Both the position numbers and the translations under genes were made by a program. The notes under the pieces were generated by a model, which was not told where the DNA came from, made no database searches, and saw nothing but the letters and a program-made list of their open reading frames with translations. From an uncultured archaeon (lineage in GTDB: Archaea; Micrarchaeota; Micrarchaeia; CABMEP01), in NCBI GenBank assembly GCA_902385155.1, contig CABMEP010000037.1:1-38066 (forward strand): a DNA stretch of 38,066 nt, given 5' to 3'. Below, piece by piece: positions 25,204 to 34,626 of the stretch. Numbering within the stretch: the first letter of the stretch is position 1; each line of letters begins with the position of its first letter.

Positions 25204-27843
25204 GTGAGAGATATGGCAGAAGAGACTAAACGGACGATGAAGTTTGCCAAGGTCCATCGTGCGGTCTACTCCTTCAATGTGTCGAGGCTGTTCGTCCCCG
25301 TGAGGCGGTTCATCAAGAAGAGCACCGAGCTGACCCCCGAGATGATCAGGGAGTACATCACTTCGCTGTTCACCGCCACGGTGAGGAAGGACACCAAGGC
25401 CCAGGCGCGCGCGAAGGTCATCGAGTCCAAGTCCCCCGGCATGCGCAACCTGATCCTCATATCGTTGCTGATCCTGTTGGCCATGTTCGGGTACGGCGCG
25501 TTCGTATACATCCGGATCATCGGAGCCCCCCCCACGGCCAACGTCACGAACATGACCCGTCTGCCTCCCGCTCCCTCGGTGATCGCGCATCTTGCGGATT
25601 CCGGTTTCCTGGATTCCGGCAAGTCGGGCACACGGTGGTTCGCGACCATCGACCTGGAGGCCGAGGGTCTCGACGATATGAACCTGTCGTTGACCATCCT
25701 CCAGAACCCGGTGCCGCAGGACGTCTATGTGCTGCGGGTCCCGAACTACCAGTTCGCTTCTCACTATCCTGAGTTCTACGCCAAGCTGAAAGGCTCCCTC
25801 GCCGGCAAGGGCATCTTCATATCGGAGATCACGGTCGACGAGCTGCTCAGCATGCCGAAGGACAAGCGGATCGTGCTCATAGTGCCGAGCGGCAACTTCC
25901 CGTCCGCCCTTCTTGGCGGGGAATCCCCCCCGTTCGACATGAAGTCGTTCGCGCAGGCGGGAAACATCCTGGTATACATCGGATTCAAGCCTTCCGAAGG
26001 AGTGCTCACCCGGCAGTCGCCTGCGCCCCAACCGGTCTCCGCCGACTCCCTGGCCAAGTACGGCCTGCTGTTCTCCACCGAGACAGGGCAGCCGCAGTCG
26101 TTCACGTTCAGGAATCCGCTGTTCTCGGTGAAGTCCGGCGGGCTGGAGAACAGCCGCGCCACGGTCCGAGGGCAGCAGGGAGAGTATTCCGTCAGCTGGG
26201 GCGGGGACGGGTTCGTCTATTTCATCGCGACCACCGTCGATTTCTGGTGGTCGTTCTCAGGGGAGAATTCGGCCGTGGAGCTCGCTGACGCGGTGTCGTC
26301 CGCCCGCTGGGGGGTCGGCCTCGCGAAAGGGACGATGCGGATCAACGCCACTGACGGCACGGTTCCCAACCAGAGGACCGTCGTGTTCACCGGCGACTAC
26401 ACATCGACAGAGGGGTCGCGGCTGGGCAGGGCGTCGGGCCAGCTGTTCATACAGGCCGCAAAGCACGACGGCAATGATTCATCTTTCACGGGCAGGCTCG
26501 TCAGCGTGCCGTTCGGGGACAGGCCGAACGGGATACTGAAGCATGACGAGCAGTTCATATCGTCCGCCCTGACCGGAGAGGCGATGCAGGTCACGTATTC
26601 GCTGAACGAGCAGACCACCGCCCTGAAGCAGGTGTTCCTCAGCGCGATAGCGTCAAACGGCACGGAGACCCTGTTCACCCCGATCACCTCCGCCCCGATC
26701 TCTCTGAAAGTCACCGATGCGGTGTACCTCTTCGACAACAGGCTCACTGCGGACGAATACATCGTCAGGATAACCGACGACCAGAGGCACCTGTTCGCGC
26801 AGTCCTACCTCCAGATGGTGTCGTTCAGGCCCGAGTCCGTGATCTCCGATTTCGCCCACGGGCTGTTCATATTCAACGTGGTCATGCAGGGCGAAAAGGA
26901 TCCGTATTCGGCGAAGCTGAGCCGCATCGTGGTGTCGCTCGACGGCCAGGACCGGAAGGAACTCAACCTCACGAAAGGGCAGATACTCTACAACGCGACG
27001 CCGACGACCTCCCCCGGCAACCACACGTTCCTCTTCCAATTCGGCGACGACATGGTCCCGGTCGTGGTGCAGTACATACGGCCCATATCGATATTCGAGA
27101 AGCCGGAGAACCTCGCGGCGATAGCGATCACGGTTCTCCTGTTCGGGATCGGCATGATGATCGCGAGGCCCGAGACCGTGAGCTACAGCGTGGACGTCCC
27201 CGACTTCCCGCCGCTGCAGGCGATTGCGATCCCGGTCAAGCGCGAGACGGTGCTCGACCTCTTCGAGTCCGTCAACCGCGACCTCAGGTGGCAGCAGACG
27301 CCGTTGTCGATATCAGACCTCAAGTCCGGGTTCAAGAAGATCCTCTTCCGCGGGAGGCCGATCGCCATCGGAGACTACAACCTCGAGACGATCCTCGACA
27401 AGCTGAGGGAGGAGGGATACGTCGACCAGGCGATGGAGTACTACGGCCTCAAGCGCTGGGAGAGGGAGACCCGCAAGTCGATCCATTCGCTAGCGATGAC
27501 CCGCGCCCTCCGCGACACGTTCGTCACCGAGGGGATACCGTTCCTCCCGTTCGGCCAGCGCGGCGACTCCGACACCGTGATCAGCTATGGCGGCGAGAAG
27601 GTGTACATCCACATATACGAGACGGACACCGTGATCAAGCGCGCCATCGAATCGGCGTCCGTAGGCAGGTCCATCGTGGTGTTCGAGAACGAGATCATCA
27701 TGCGCGACTACCTCGGCAGGATACATTCCTCGGCGGAGATGAATGTCGTGTTCAAGCTCCTGCTCGACAGCGGCAAGATCTCTGTCACCCCTGTCGCCAA
27801 GCTGATGGACGTCCTCAACAGGAGGAAGCTGTTCAGGTACTGA
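25204..27843 (+). CDS. Large two-TM protein with about 540-aa ectodomain and about 230-aa cytosolic C-terminal domain
   Basis: TM near MRNLILISLLILLAMFGYGAFVYI and LAAIAITVLLFGIGMMIA; last gene of the co-directional cluster; no family recognised. Confidence 0.75.
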   Translation: MRDMAEETKRTMKFAKVHRAVYSFNVSRLFVPVRRFIKKSTELTPEMIREYITSLFTATVRKDTKAQARAKVIESKSPGMRNLILISLLILLAMFGYGAFVYIRIIGAPPTANVTNMTRLPPAPSVIAHLADSGFLDSGKSGTRWFATIDLEAEGLDDMNLSLTILQNPVPQDVYVLRVPNYQFASHYPEFYAKLKGSLAGKGIFISEITVDELLSMPKDKRIVLIVPSGNFPSALLGGESPPFDMKSFAQAGNILVYIGFKPSEGVLTRQSPAPQPVSADSLAKYGLLFSTETGQPQSFTFRNPLFSVKSGGLENSRATVRGQQGEYSVSWGGDGFVYFIATTVDFWWSFSGENSAVELADAVSSARWGVGLAKGTMRINATDGTVPNQRTVVFTGDYTSTEGSRLGRASGQLFIQAAKHDGNDSSFTGRLVSVPFGDRPNGILKHDEQFISSALTGEAMQVTYSLNEQTTALKQVFLSAIASNGTETLFTPITSAPISLKVTDAVYLFDNRLTADEYIVRITDDQRHLFAQSYLQMVSFRPESVISDFAHGLFIFNVVMQGEKDPYSAKLSRIVVSLDGQDRKELNLTKGQILYNATPTTSPGNHTFLFQFGDDMVPVVVQYIRPISIFEKPENLAAIAITVLLFGIGMMIARPETVSYSVDVPDFPPLQAIAIPVKRETVLDLFESVNRDLRWQQTPLSISDLKSGFKKILFRGRPIAIGDYNLETILDKLREEGYVDQAMEYYGLKRWERETRKSIHSLAMTRALRDTFVTEGIPFLPFGQRGDSDTVISYGGEKVYIHIYETDTVIKRAIESASVGRSIVVFENEIIMRDYLGRIHSSAEMNVVFKLLLDSGKISVTPVAKLMDVLNRRKLFRY

Positions 27844-28402
27844 TTGCTTCCTTCAGCAATTCTGGAAACGCCTCGGTTCCCATATCGTTGAGGGTATAGT
27901 GTCCCATTCCCTTGAGTTCGATTACTCTTCCGCCAAGCACATCATGGAAGATCTCAAGACTCCGCTTGCCTTCCTCTTCCTCATTGTCTGCGGTGAACAT
28001 AACAATCGTTTTCGCTCTAGACCGGATTGTCCCGTCTATGGGATATGTGTAGAACTTTTCTCTGAATTCATCCCCTTCGTCTGGAATCTTCCAGGGGGCG
28101 ACGAGTACCAGCTTCCTGATCCTCCTCTTCGTCTCTCCGAGCCAGCGCACTAGGAATGCGCATCCGCAGCTGTGGCCAATGAGGACAGTATCCTCATTCA
28201 CTTCGTATTTAGCGAATTCTTCCTTGTACGCATCGTAGTCGGGCTTCCAAGGTTCCGGCATGAGCGGTGCATCTATCTTTATGCCGCGTGACAATAACTC
28301 CTTCTTGATCCATGGAATCCAATGTTTGTCGTACGTCCTTGTCTTAGGGTCCATCCCCTTCTCTTCGTCGGAAGGGCAGCCATGGATGACGATGCAATTC
28401 AT
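27833..28402 (-). CDS. Alpha/beta hydrolase (RBBP9/YdeN-like)
   Basis: MNCIVIHGCPSDEEK...TVLIGHSCGCAFLVRWLGET...; nucleophile GHSCG. Confidence 0.85.
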   Translation of the reverse strand: MNCIVIHGCPSDEEKGMDPKTRTYDKHWIPWIKKELLSRGIKIDAPLMPEPWKPDYDAYKEEFAKYEVNEDTVLIGHSCGCAFLVRWLGETKRRIRKLVLVAPWKIPDEGDEFREKFYTYPIDGTIRSRAKTIVMFTADNEEEEGKRSLEIFHDVLGGRVIELKGMGHYTLNDMGTEAFPELLKEAIST

Positions 28403-28415
28403 AGGACCAGGCCAT

Positions 28416-29555
28416 TCAGACGCTTCTCGGCATGACAAGGACTCTCGCGTACAGCGACAGCAGCCTCGATGCGCTCCTGTCTATCGAATGTGGCAGGACA
28501 GATTTGATCGCGCCCTTGCTTAGCCGCTTCCTGTTGCGCACGCAGTAGTTTATGGCGTCAGCGCAGCCTTTGGCGTCGTGCGGCTTGAACAGGTGGCCGT
28601 TCTTGCCTGTCCTCACTATGTCCGGGATCGCGAGATAGTCCGCGCCGGCCACAGGGAGGCCGCATGCCAATGCCTCCAATCCGGAGAGGCCCTGCGTCTC
28701 GAACATGGACGGGAACACGAACACGTCCGCATTGTGGTAGTATTGGTCCACGTCCTTCGGCTGCACTCCGCTGATGAACAGGAACAGGTTCGCGACCCCG
28801 TGCCTCTTCGCGCTCTCCTTGTAGTACTGCTCCGCCGGGCCGCTGCCCACTATGACGAACAGGACGTCCGGTATCCTCCTCTCCACCTTCTTCGCGGCCC
28901 TGATGACCACATCGAGGTTCTTCTCCTTCACCATCCTGCCCATATAGAGCACCACGGTGCGGTCCTTCCACAGCGTCTTCTTGCCCGGCCTGAACCTCTT
29001 GAGGTCTATGCCGTTGGAGATCGTGAGCACGTTCCTGATGCCGTGCGCCCTGCATTCCCTTTTCATGTATTCGCTCGGCACCACGACGGCGTCGCACTGG
29101 TTGTAGTACCATTTGAGATAGCGCCATGCCATCCGTTTCATCACCCTCTGCATGGGCTTTATCGGGGTGACGTAATGCGTCGCTTCCTGTATGTTGGTGT
29201 GGAGCGTCCCGATCAGCGGCTTGTCGAGTATCGCGGATACGAACAATGCAGCCACCCCCATCGGCCCCATTCCGTGGCTGTGGATGACCTCGATCCTGTT
29301 CTTCCTCACGATGCCTTCCGCTTCCGGATAGGGGAACACCGCGAGCTTGTACGTCGGATACGGCGGGAAATCGACTGACGGGAAGTGGAAGACGCGAACG
29401 CCGTCGCCCCGCCTCTTCTTGCCTTGGCTTCCGGCGGCGAGCACGAACACCTCATGTCCCCTCTTCTCCAGCTCCCTCTTCGCGGACGATATGGCCACTA
29501 CCACGCCGTCCACGTTCGGGAACCATGTCTCTGTGAAGAACGCTATCCTCATCAT
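28416..29555 (-). CDS. Glycosyltransferase family 4 (GT-B)
   Basis: MRIAFFTETWFPNVDGVVVAISSAKRELEKRGHEVFVLA...VVLYMGRMVKEKNLDVVIRAAKKV...VFVFPSMFETQGLSGLEALACGLPVAGADYLAIPDIV. Confidence 0.94.
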   Translation of the reverse strand: MMRIAFFTETWFPNVDGVVVAISSAKRELEKRGHEVFVLAAGSQGKKRRGDGVRVFHFPSVDFPPYPTYKLAVFPYPEAEGIVRKNRIEVIHSHGMGPMGVAALFVSAILDKPLIGTLHTNIQEATHYVTPIKPMQRVMKRMAWRYLKWYYNQCDAVVVPSEYMKRECRAHGIRNVLTISNGIDLKRFRPGKKTLWKDRTVVLYMGRMVKEKNLDVVIRAAKKVERRIPDVLFVIVGSGPAEQYYKESAKRHGVANLFLFISGVQPKDVDQYYHNADVFVFPSMFETQGLSGLEALACGLPVAGADYLAIPDIVRTGKNGHLFKPHDAKGCADAINYCVRNRKRLSKGAIKSVLPHSIDRSASRLLSLYARVLVMPRSV

Positions 29556-29564
29556 ACCACTTCG

Positions 29565-31382
29565 TCATCTCTTGCCGCTCCGATTCTTGGCGAGCAGCCC
29601 CTTCAATTCTTCCGGATCGACGTTCAGGCGGTGCTTCGCCATCACCGTTCCCATGTCCGCGGCGTCCATCTCCTTCAGGAGCGCCCCGAGCGCCATGCCG
29701 CTGATCCTCTCCAGGTCCTTCTTTTCCACGATGTCCGCAGCATTTCCCTTCGGGTTCTTTGCCAGTTCGCGGAGGATATCGGGTATCGCCGCCTTGACTA
29801 TCTTCCCATCGACATGCATCCTGAACATCTCCGATATGCTCTCCTCGGGTATCGCCGCGGTGTCGAGCCCTTCTCTTCGCAGAGTCTTAAGCGTGTCTTC
29901 GAGGGTCACAGCAGCGAGCGTCGGCTCCACCCCCTCCTTCACGAGTTCCTTGAATAATTCCATCCGCTCGGAGCGCAGCATCTTGTCTGCCAGTTCCGGG
30001 TTGAGCATCTTCCGCATCTCCTTCTTCAGGTCGTCGAACGACACCGCCTTCGCGGCGGCGTCCTTGATGTCCTTGCTTGTGATCCTGACCGGCTTGACAT
30101 CCGTCTCTGGATACATCCTCGCGGCCCCAGGGAGAGGCCTCATGTAATTGCTCCTGCCTTCCATGTCCGACCTGCGCGTCTCCTCCGGCACCTTGGCCAG
30201 GTACGCTCTCGCGTAGACCGCGTCCATCGCCCTCCTCGCTGTTTCTTCGGGCCCTACGATGGCGACCCATCCGTCGCCTTCCTTCAGCTTCAGCGCCTTC
30301 GCAAGCTCGTCTATTTCCTTGCCGAATCCGTACTTCTTCATGTCCTCGTCGCAATGGATGATCCCGCCCGCGCCGCTCGCTTTCGCGTAGCCGCTGAGCT
30401 CTGTGCCGTACCTGAAGTCCTTGTAGAGCTCGATCCCGAACAGCCCCTTCATCCCGGCGAATCTCGCGGCGATCACACTGTCTCCGCGGGCGATCGCGTT
30501 CCTGATGAACCTGCTTCCCGTCTCCTTGAATGCCGACGTGGCGTCGACCTGTTTCAGCTCCTCCTTCTTTATCTTCTTCACTCTCTCTATGAGCCTGATG
30601 AGCGAGTTCTGCCTCGACAGTTCGTTGTCCACCGCTGTCTCTATGATGTCGAGCGACTGCACTCCCTTGATCTCGACGCGGGCGCCGCCTTCCGTCGATA
30701 TGTTGAGGTCCTGCCTGATCGTGCCGATTCCCCTCATCATCCGGTTCGTCGCCCTCATCGTCAGGCCGATCCTTTCCGCGACCTGCCTCGCCTCCTTCCC
30801 GCTCGTTATCGTCGGGTCCGTCGCGATCTCCACCAGTGGGATTCCGAGCCGGTCGAGCCTGAATCTCTCCGTCTTTCCGGCGAGCTCCCCTATGATGCCG
30901 CAGCTCTCCTCCTCGACGGCGATCGTCTGTATCCCTATCCTCTTGCCGTCGGAATCGATGCTGCCGTCAAGGCCGACTATGGCGGTCCTCTGGAATCCCG
31001 ATGTGTTGGATCCGTCGACGACAGTCTTCCTCATCACATGGATCTCATCGACGATCTCTGCGTTGGTCATGGCGCAGAGCGTGAGCACTATGCCGACGGC
31101 GTCCCGGTTGATCTCTCCCGGCGGCTCGTCGTCCATCTCCACCAGGCAGGTCCCGTTGTCGTATTCATCGTAGACGAACGGCGCCGCCTTGTCGGATTCG
31201 AACTTCGCCGCGACATCGACTTCTCCGAGCTCGCTCGCGACAGCGTGCAGCCTCCTGCGCATCTCTCCTTTCTTCACGTCGTTGCTGGCGGACGCGCAGT
31301 TGCAGAACAGCTTGTGCCCCGTGCCGAGGCGCTGGTGGATCTCGAGACCTATCTTGACCATGAGTTCACGTCTTGGTTTCAC
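29565..31382 (-). CDS. gatE: Archaeal glutamyl-tRNA(Gln) amidotransferase subunit E
   Basis: VKIGLEIHQRLGTGHKLFCNCAS...DDEPPGEINRDAV...GSNTSGFQRTAIVGLDG...VEIATDPTITSGKEARQVAERIGLTMRATNRMMRGIGTIRQDLNIS. Confidence 0.96.
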   Translation of the reverse strand: MKPRRELMVKIGLEIHQRLGTGHKLFCNCASASNDVKKGEMRRRLHAVASELGEVDVAAKFESDKAAPFVYDEYDNGTCLVEMDDEPPGEINRDAVGIVLTLCAMTNAEIVDEIHVMRKTVVDGSNTSGFQRTAIVGLDGSIDSDGKRIGIQTIAVEEESCGIIGELAGKTERFRLDRLGIPLVEIATDPTITSGKEARQVAERIGLTMRATNRMMRGIGTIRQDLNISTEGGARVEIKGVQSLDIIETAVDNELSRQNSLIRLIERVKKIKKEELKQVDATSAFKETGSRFIRNAIARGDSVIAARFAGMKGLFGIELYKDFRYGTELSGYAKASGAGGIIHCDEDMKKYGFGKEIDELAKALKLKEGDGWVAIVGPEETARRAMDAVYARAYLAKVPEETRRSDMEGRSNYMRPLPGAARMYPETDVKPVRITSKDIKDAAAKAVSFDDLKKEMRKMLNPELADKMLRSERMELFKELVKEGVEPTLAAVTLEDTLKTLRREGLDTAAIPEESISEMFRMHVDGKIVKAAIPDILRELAKNPKGNAADIVEKKDLERISGMALGALLKEMDAADMGTVMAKHRLNVDPEELKGLLAKNRSGKR

Positions 31383-31408
31383 TGACCATCTCAGCGATTA
31401 TTCCACCG

Positions 31409-32743
31409 TCATTCCTTCCTGCTTATCTCCGTCGGCTCGCTCCTCTCCGTGATCTCTCCGGCGATGTTGGTGAGCATCATCTCCCTCACTTCACCCATCT
31501 TTTTGGTGTGCCCGAGCACCCACATCAGTTTCACGAGCGCGACTTCGGGGGTCCAGTCGCAGAGATGGCCGATCACACCGGTCTCATTAAGGAGGCGGCC
31601 CGCGGTGTAGACATTCATGTTCAGCCTGCCGTATATCGTCTGCGGCGCCATAACAATCGGCACGCCGCGGTCTATGAGCGACTTTATCTCGGGCACCAAC
31701 GAGATCCCGTTCGGATCCTCGGTGGAGTTCGTAGGGACATGGCCGAGGCCCGTGCCTGCGATGACGATGCCGTCAGAGTCCTTGCCTAATGCCTTGACTG
31801 TTTTCGGAGTTATGCCCGGATAAGTGTACAATAATGCGACGTTCCGATCGATCTTGGTGTCCACTTCAAGTTTCCTTTCCCCTCGTTTCACGTGCGAGCC
31901 GAGGGTCTCCATCCTCGTCTGGTCCGGCCATATCTTTGCGATCGGTCTTTCATTCACCGATTGGAAAGCGTCCCTTCTGCTCGTGTGCATCTTCCTCACG
32001 CGAGTGCCCCTGTGCAGGTGACAGAAATCGTCGTCCTCGGTGGCGTGCATGCACACAGTCACTTCGGCGACATCGCTCTCGGCCGCCATGACCGCGGCCA
32101 TGAGGTTCATCACGCTATCCGAGGAGCCGCGGTCGCTGCTCCTCTGCGATCCGACGAGAACTATCGGTACCGGGGTCGTTACCATGAACGACAGTGCCGC
32201 GGCCGTGAAATGCATCGTGTCTGTTCCGTGCATGAGGATGACCCCCCTGCATCCCGCTTTGATCTCCTCTGCGACTGCCTCCGCTATCCTCTGCCAGTGG
32301 GATGTGGTCATGTCCTCGGAGAGCAGAGAGAACAGGATCCTGCTCCTGATCTTCTTCTCTTTCAGTTTCGGGAACGATTGCATCAGTTCTTCGGTGGTGA
32401 TCGCCGGATGCACCGCACCGGTCCTGTACTCGATCTTAGATGCGATCGTCCCTCCGCAGCCCAGTATCACGATGTCGTCCTTCGAGGCTTTCGCCCCCTT
32501 CGGCTCTTCCTTCTTGGCCATCTTCTTCACCTTTTCGATGAGCTCTATCTTCTCGACCTTGCCTGCGTCTATGCCTATGTTGTATCCGCTCTTCAGCTTG
32601 AGCGTAAGGCAGTCGGTGTCTCCCGTGCCGATCCTCGGCATGAGCAGTCCCTCGTGCGTCTTGCCTCCCGTGGTGATGGCTATCCTGTCGCCGACCTCCG
32701 CCTTCGCAGCGGAGAGGAGCTTGGACGCTTTGGCCGAATACAT
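31409..32743 (-). CDS. gatD: Archaeal glutamyl-tRNA(Gln) amidotransferase subunit D
   Basis: L-asparaginase-type DIVILGCGGTIASKIEYRTGAVHPAITTEEL and GVILMHGTDTMHFTAAALSFM...VLVGSQRSSDRGSSD; beside gatE. Confidence 0.96.
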   Translation of the reverse strand: MYSAKASKLLSAAKAEVGDRIAITTGGKTHEGLLMPRIGTGDTDCLTLKLKSGYNIGIDAGKVEKIELIEKVKKMAKKEEPKGAKASKDDIVILGCGGTIASKIEYRTGAVHPAITTEELMQSFPKLKEKKIRSRILFSLLSEDMTTSHWQRIAEAVAEEIKAGCRGVILMHGTDTMHFTAAALSFMVTTPVPIVLVGSQRSSDRGSSDSVMNLMAAVMAAESDVAEVTVCMHATEDDDFCHLHRGTRVRKMHTSRRDAFQSVNERPIAKIWPDQTRMETLGSHVKRGERKLEVDTKIDRNVALLYTYPGITPKTVKALGKDSDGIVIAGTGLGHVPTNSTEDPNGISLVPEIKSLIDRGVPIVMAPQTIYGRLNMNVYTAGRLLNETGVIGHLCDWTPEVALVKLMWVLGHTKKMGEVREMMLTNIAGEITERSEPTEISRKE

Positions 32744-32834
32744 GGGGATACCTTGGTGGTAGCATATACAAATCTAATGCTGGCCCAGCGCTGGCGCTAT
32801 TGGCCGGCAAAACAAAAATGAAAGAGACCTGCTG

Positions 32835-33680
32835 TCAGACAACGTAGCCGAGGATGCCCATGAGGCTGTAGAGCGGCTCGAGCGTCATCGGGAACAGCAG
32901 CACGCCGTTCTTCGTCGCCCTCACGTCGCCAGCCAGGTCGGACTTGGAGACCAGGGAGACATCGTAGCTCTGCTTCAGATCGTCGCTGGACACCGACTTG
33001 ATGGTGATCGTCGGGAGGTATGTCTTCTCCTCGTTCACCGCGATCTCGTAGAACGTCGTCACCTTCCCGCCGGCAGGCACGTGCACGGACTTCTTGAAAT
33101 TCCATGCCGGCACCCCTTCCGCGGAGATGTCGAACACGTCGTTGGCGACTCCCCTGTTCTCTATGTTGATCGTGTATCTCGCCGGCTGGTTGACTCCTGT
33201 CGTCACCGCCGTGATCGGTATCGCCGTCGCGAGCACGCTCTTGCTGACGCGTATGGTGCCGAAGAACGTCACGCTGCCGAGGCCCTGCTTGGCCACGCAG
33301 TTCTCGAACTTGCCCTCGCATTCCGTGAGCCTGAACTTGACCGTGTACACGCCATCCGCGGCGCCAGGGTCGGCCTTGACGGTCGCCCTCATGCGTTTCG
33401 CGAACACCGCGCTGTCGAATCCCGACCAGCCGTTCGGAGTCTCCAGCACCCCGAGGACGCCCCAGTTCGCCTGCTCGCCGCCCTTGCCCGGCGCGACTCC
33501 GTTCACCGTGACCGCGAGGGTCTGGCCCGGCCCTATCGTGCCGAGATTCACCGTCCCCCCGTCCTGCACCGTGAGCGCGAAAGGCTCGAGCACCTCGGCC
33601 GCCGACTGGGCTAGAACGATCGAAGCCATGACTAACAGAGTCACGGCTGCTATGCCTGGTCTGAATATTTGATTGGTCAT
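32835..33680 (-). CDS. Secreted/surface protein, beta-rich (Ig-like)
   Basis: Signal peptide TNQIFRPGIAAVTLLVMASIVLAQ; beta-rich body; hydrophobic C-terminus. Start 33680 or 33689. Confidence 0.65.
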   Translation of the reverse strand: MTNQIFRPGIAAVTLLVMASIVLAQSAAEVLEPFALTVQDGGTVNLGTIGPGQTLAVTVNGVAPGKGGEQANWGVLGVLETPNGWSGFDSAVFAKRMRATVKADPGAADGVYTVKFRLTECEGKFENCVAKQGLGSVTFFGTIRVSKSVLATAIPITAVTTGVNQPARYTINIENRGVANDVFDISAEGVPAWNFKKSVHVPAGGKVTTFYEIAVNEEKTYLPTITIKSVSSDDLKQSYDVSLVSKSDLAGDVRATKNGVLLFPMTLEPLYSLMGILGYVV

Positions 33681-33793
33681 ATGCCTCACTTGCGTCCTAC
33701 TCCTGATTTCCTACAAACCTTTATAAACAATCCAGTTAAATCTGCACAAGTATATATTCAAGTAAATAGGATATACCGAAACGAAGTGATCCC

Positions 33794-34171
33794 ATGGATA
33801 AAAATGGATTCCAGATACGCAAGACTCTCTTCCTGTTACTCATCATGGCGGCCAGCGTTGCATTCGCAGCCTGTTCTGGCGGCTCTGACCAGCTGAAATG
33901 CGCGATGTTCCAGGTCTGCGACATGTTCGCCAACCTGCTTCCGATATTCGCGTTCGTGCTGTTCATTCTCGCCGGTGTCGCCTACGCAGTAGGCAACTTC
34001 TTCGGCGCGGAGACGAGGGCGAAGGCGATCGGATACGCGATGAACATGCTGACTGGCGCGATTATCGGCCTGATACTGTCGATAGTCATGCCGTCGATCC
34101 TGGGCGCTCTGATGCCCACGGGTGCAACGGCGATTACAGGGTGCGCTTCGTTCAAGCCGTCCTGCTGCTAA
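33794..34171 (+). CDS. VirB2/CedA1-like pilin candidate 4 (distal copy)
   Basis: Signal peptide, then FQVCDMFANLLPIFAFVLFILAGVAYAVGNFFGAETRAKAIGYAMNMLTGAIIGLILSIVMPSILGALMP...ITGCASFKPSCC; clear paralogue of 20039 and 20541. Confidence 0.78.
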   Translation: MDKNGFQIRKTLFLLLIMAASVAFAACSGGSDQLKCAMFQVCDMFANLLPIFAFVLFILAGVAYAVGNFFGAETRAKAIGYAMNMLTGAIIGLILSIVMPSILGALMPTGATAITGCASFKPSCC

Positions 34172-34194
34172 ACATAAACGATTGGTGATACACT

Positions 34195-34626
34195 ATGGCA
34201 CTTTCGAAAAAAGAAGTTGGGCTGCTCGCGTTCGTAGCGGGCCTTTTCGTGGCTTTCTTCCTCGCGCTCGTGCAGCCGGGGGTGAGCCAGACGACCCAGA
34301 TCATGGCGCTCGGCCTCCTCGGAGTCTCGATCGGATTGCTGAACATCGAGGTCAGGGAGATGGAGCTGTACATGGTCGCGTCAGTGGCGTTCGTGTTCTG
34401 CGCGTCAACGTTCGCGCAGACGCTCGACCAGCTGCCGGCGATCAGCGGGCTCCTCGAGAGGCTGCTCGCTAACCTCCTGTACATCGTAGTGCCGGGCGTC
34501 GTGCTCGTCTCGCTGAGGATTGTCTACGAGGCGTCCAAGCACCGCGAGTCGCTGCCGTCCCCATTGAGGACATGGAGGGCCGCGAGGCCGTCGCGCAAGG
34601 CAGCCAGGAAGCGCAGGAAGAGATAA
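34195..34626 (+). CDS. Polytopic membrane protein downstream of pilin candidate 4
   Basis: About four hydrophobic segments and a strongly basic tail RTWRAARPSRKAARKRRKR; 23-nt gap from the pilin-like gene. Confidence 0.7.
   Translation: MALSKKEVGLLAFVAGLFVAFFLALVQPGVSQTTQIMALGLLGVSIGLLNIEVREMELYMVASVAFVFCASTFAQTLDQLPAISGLLERLLANLLYIVVPGVVLVSLRIVYEASKHRESLPSPLRTWRAARPSRKAARKRRKR

Noticed and set aside
20039-27843. Calling this an integrative conjugative element
   Set aside because: No relaxase, recombinase, att repeats or flanking tRNA seen in the window; the flanks are ordinary genes.
27300-27843. Cytosolic tail of the 879-aa protein as a PD-(D/E)XK nuclease (SDTVISYGGEKVYIHIYE)
   Set aside because: The motif match is too weak to support a nuclease call without a profile or structure search.
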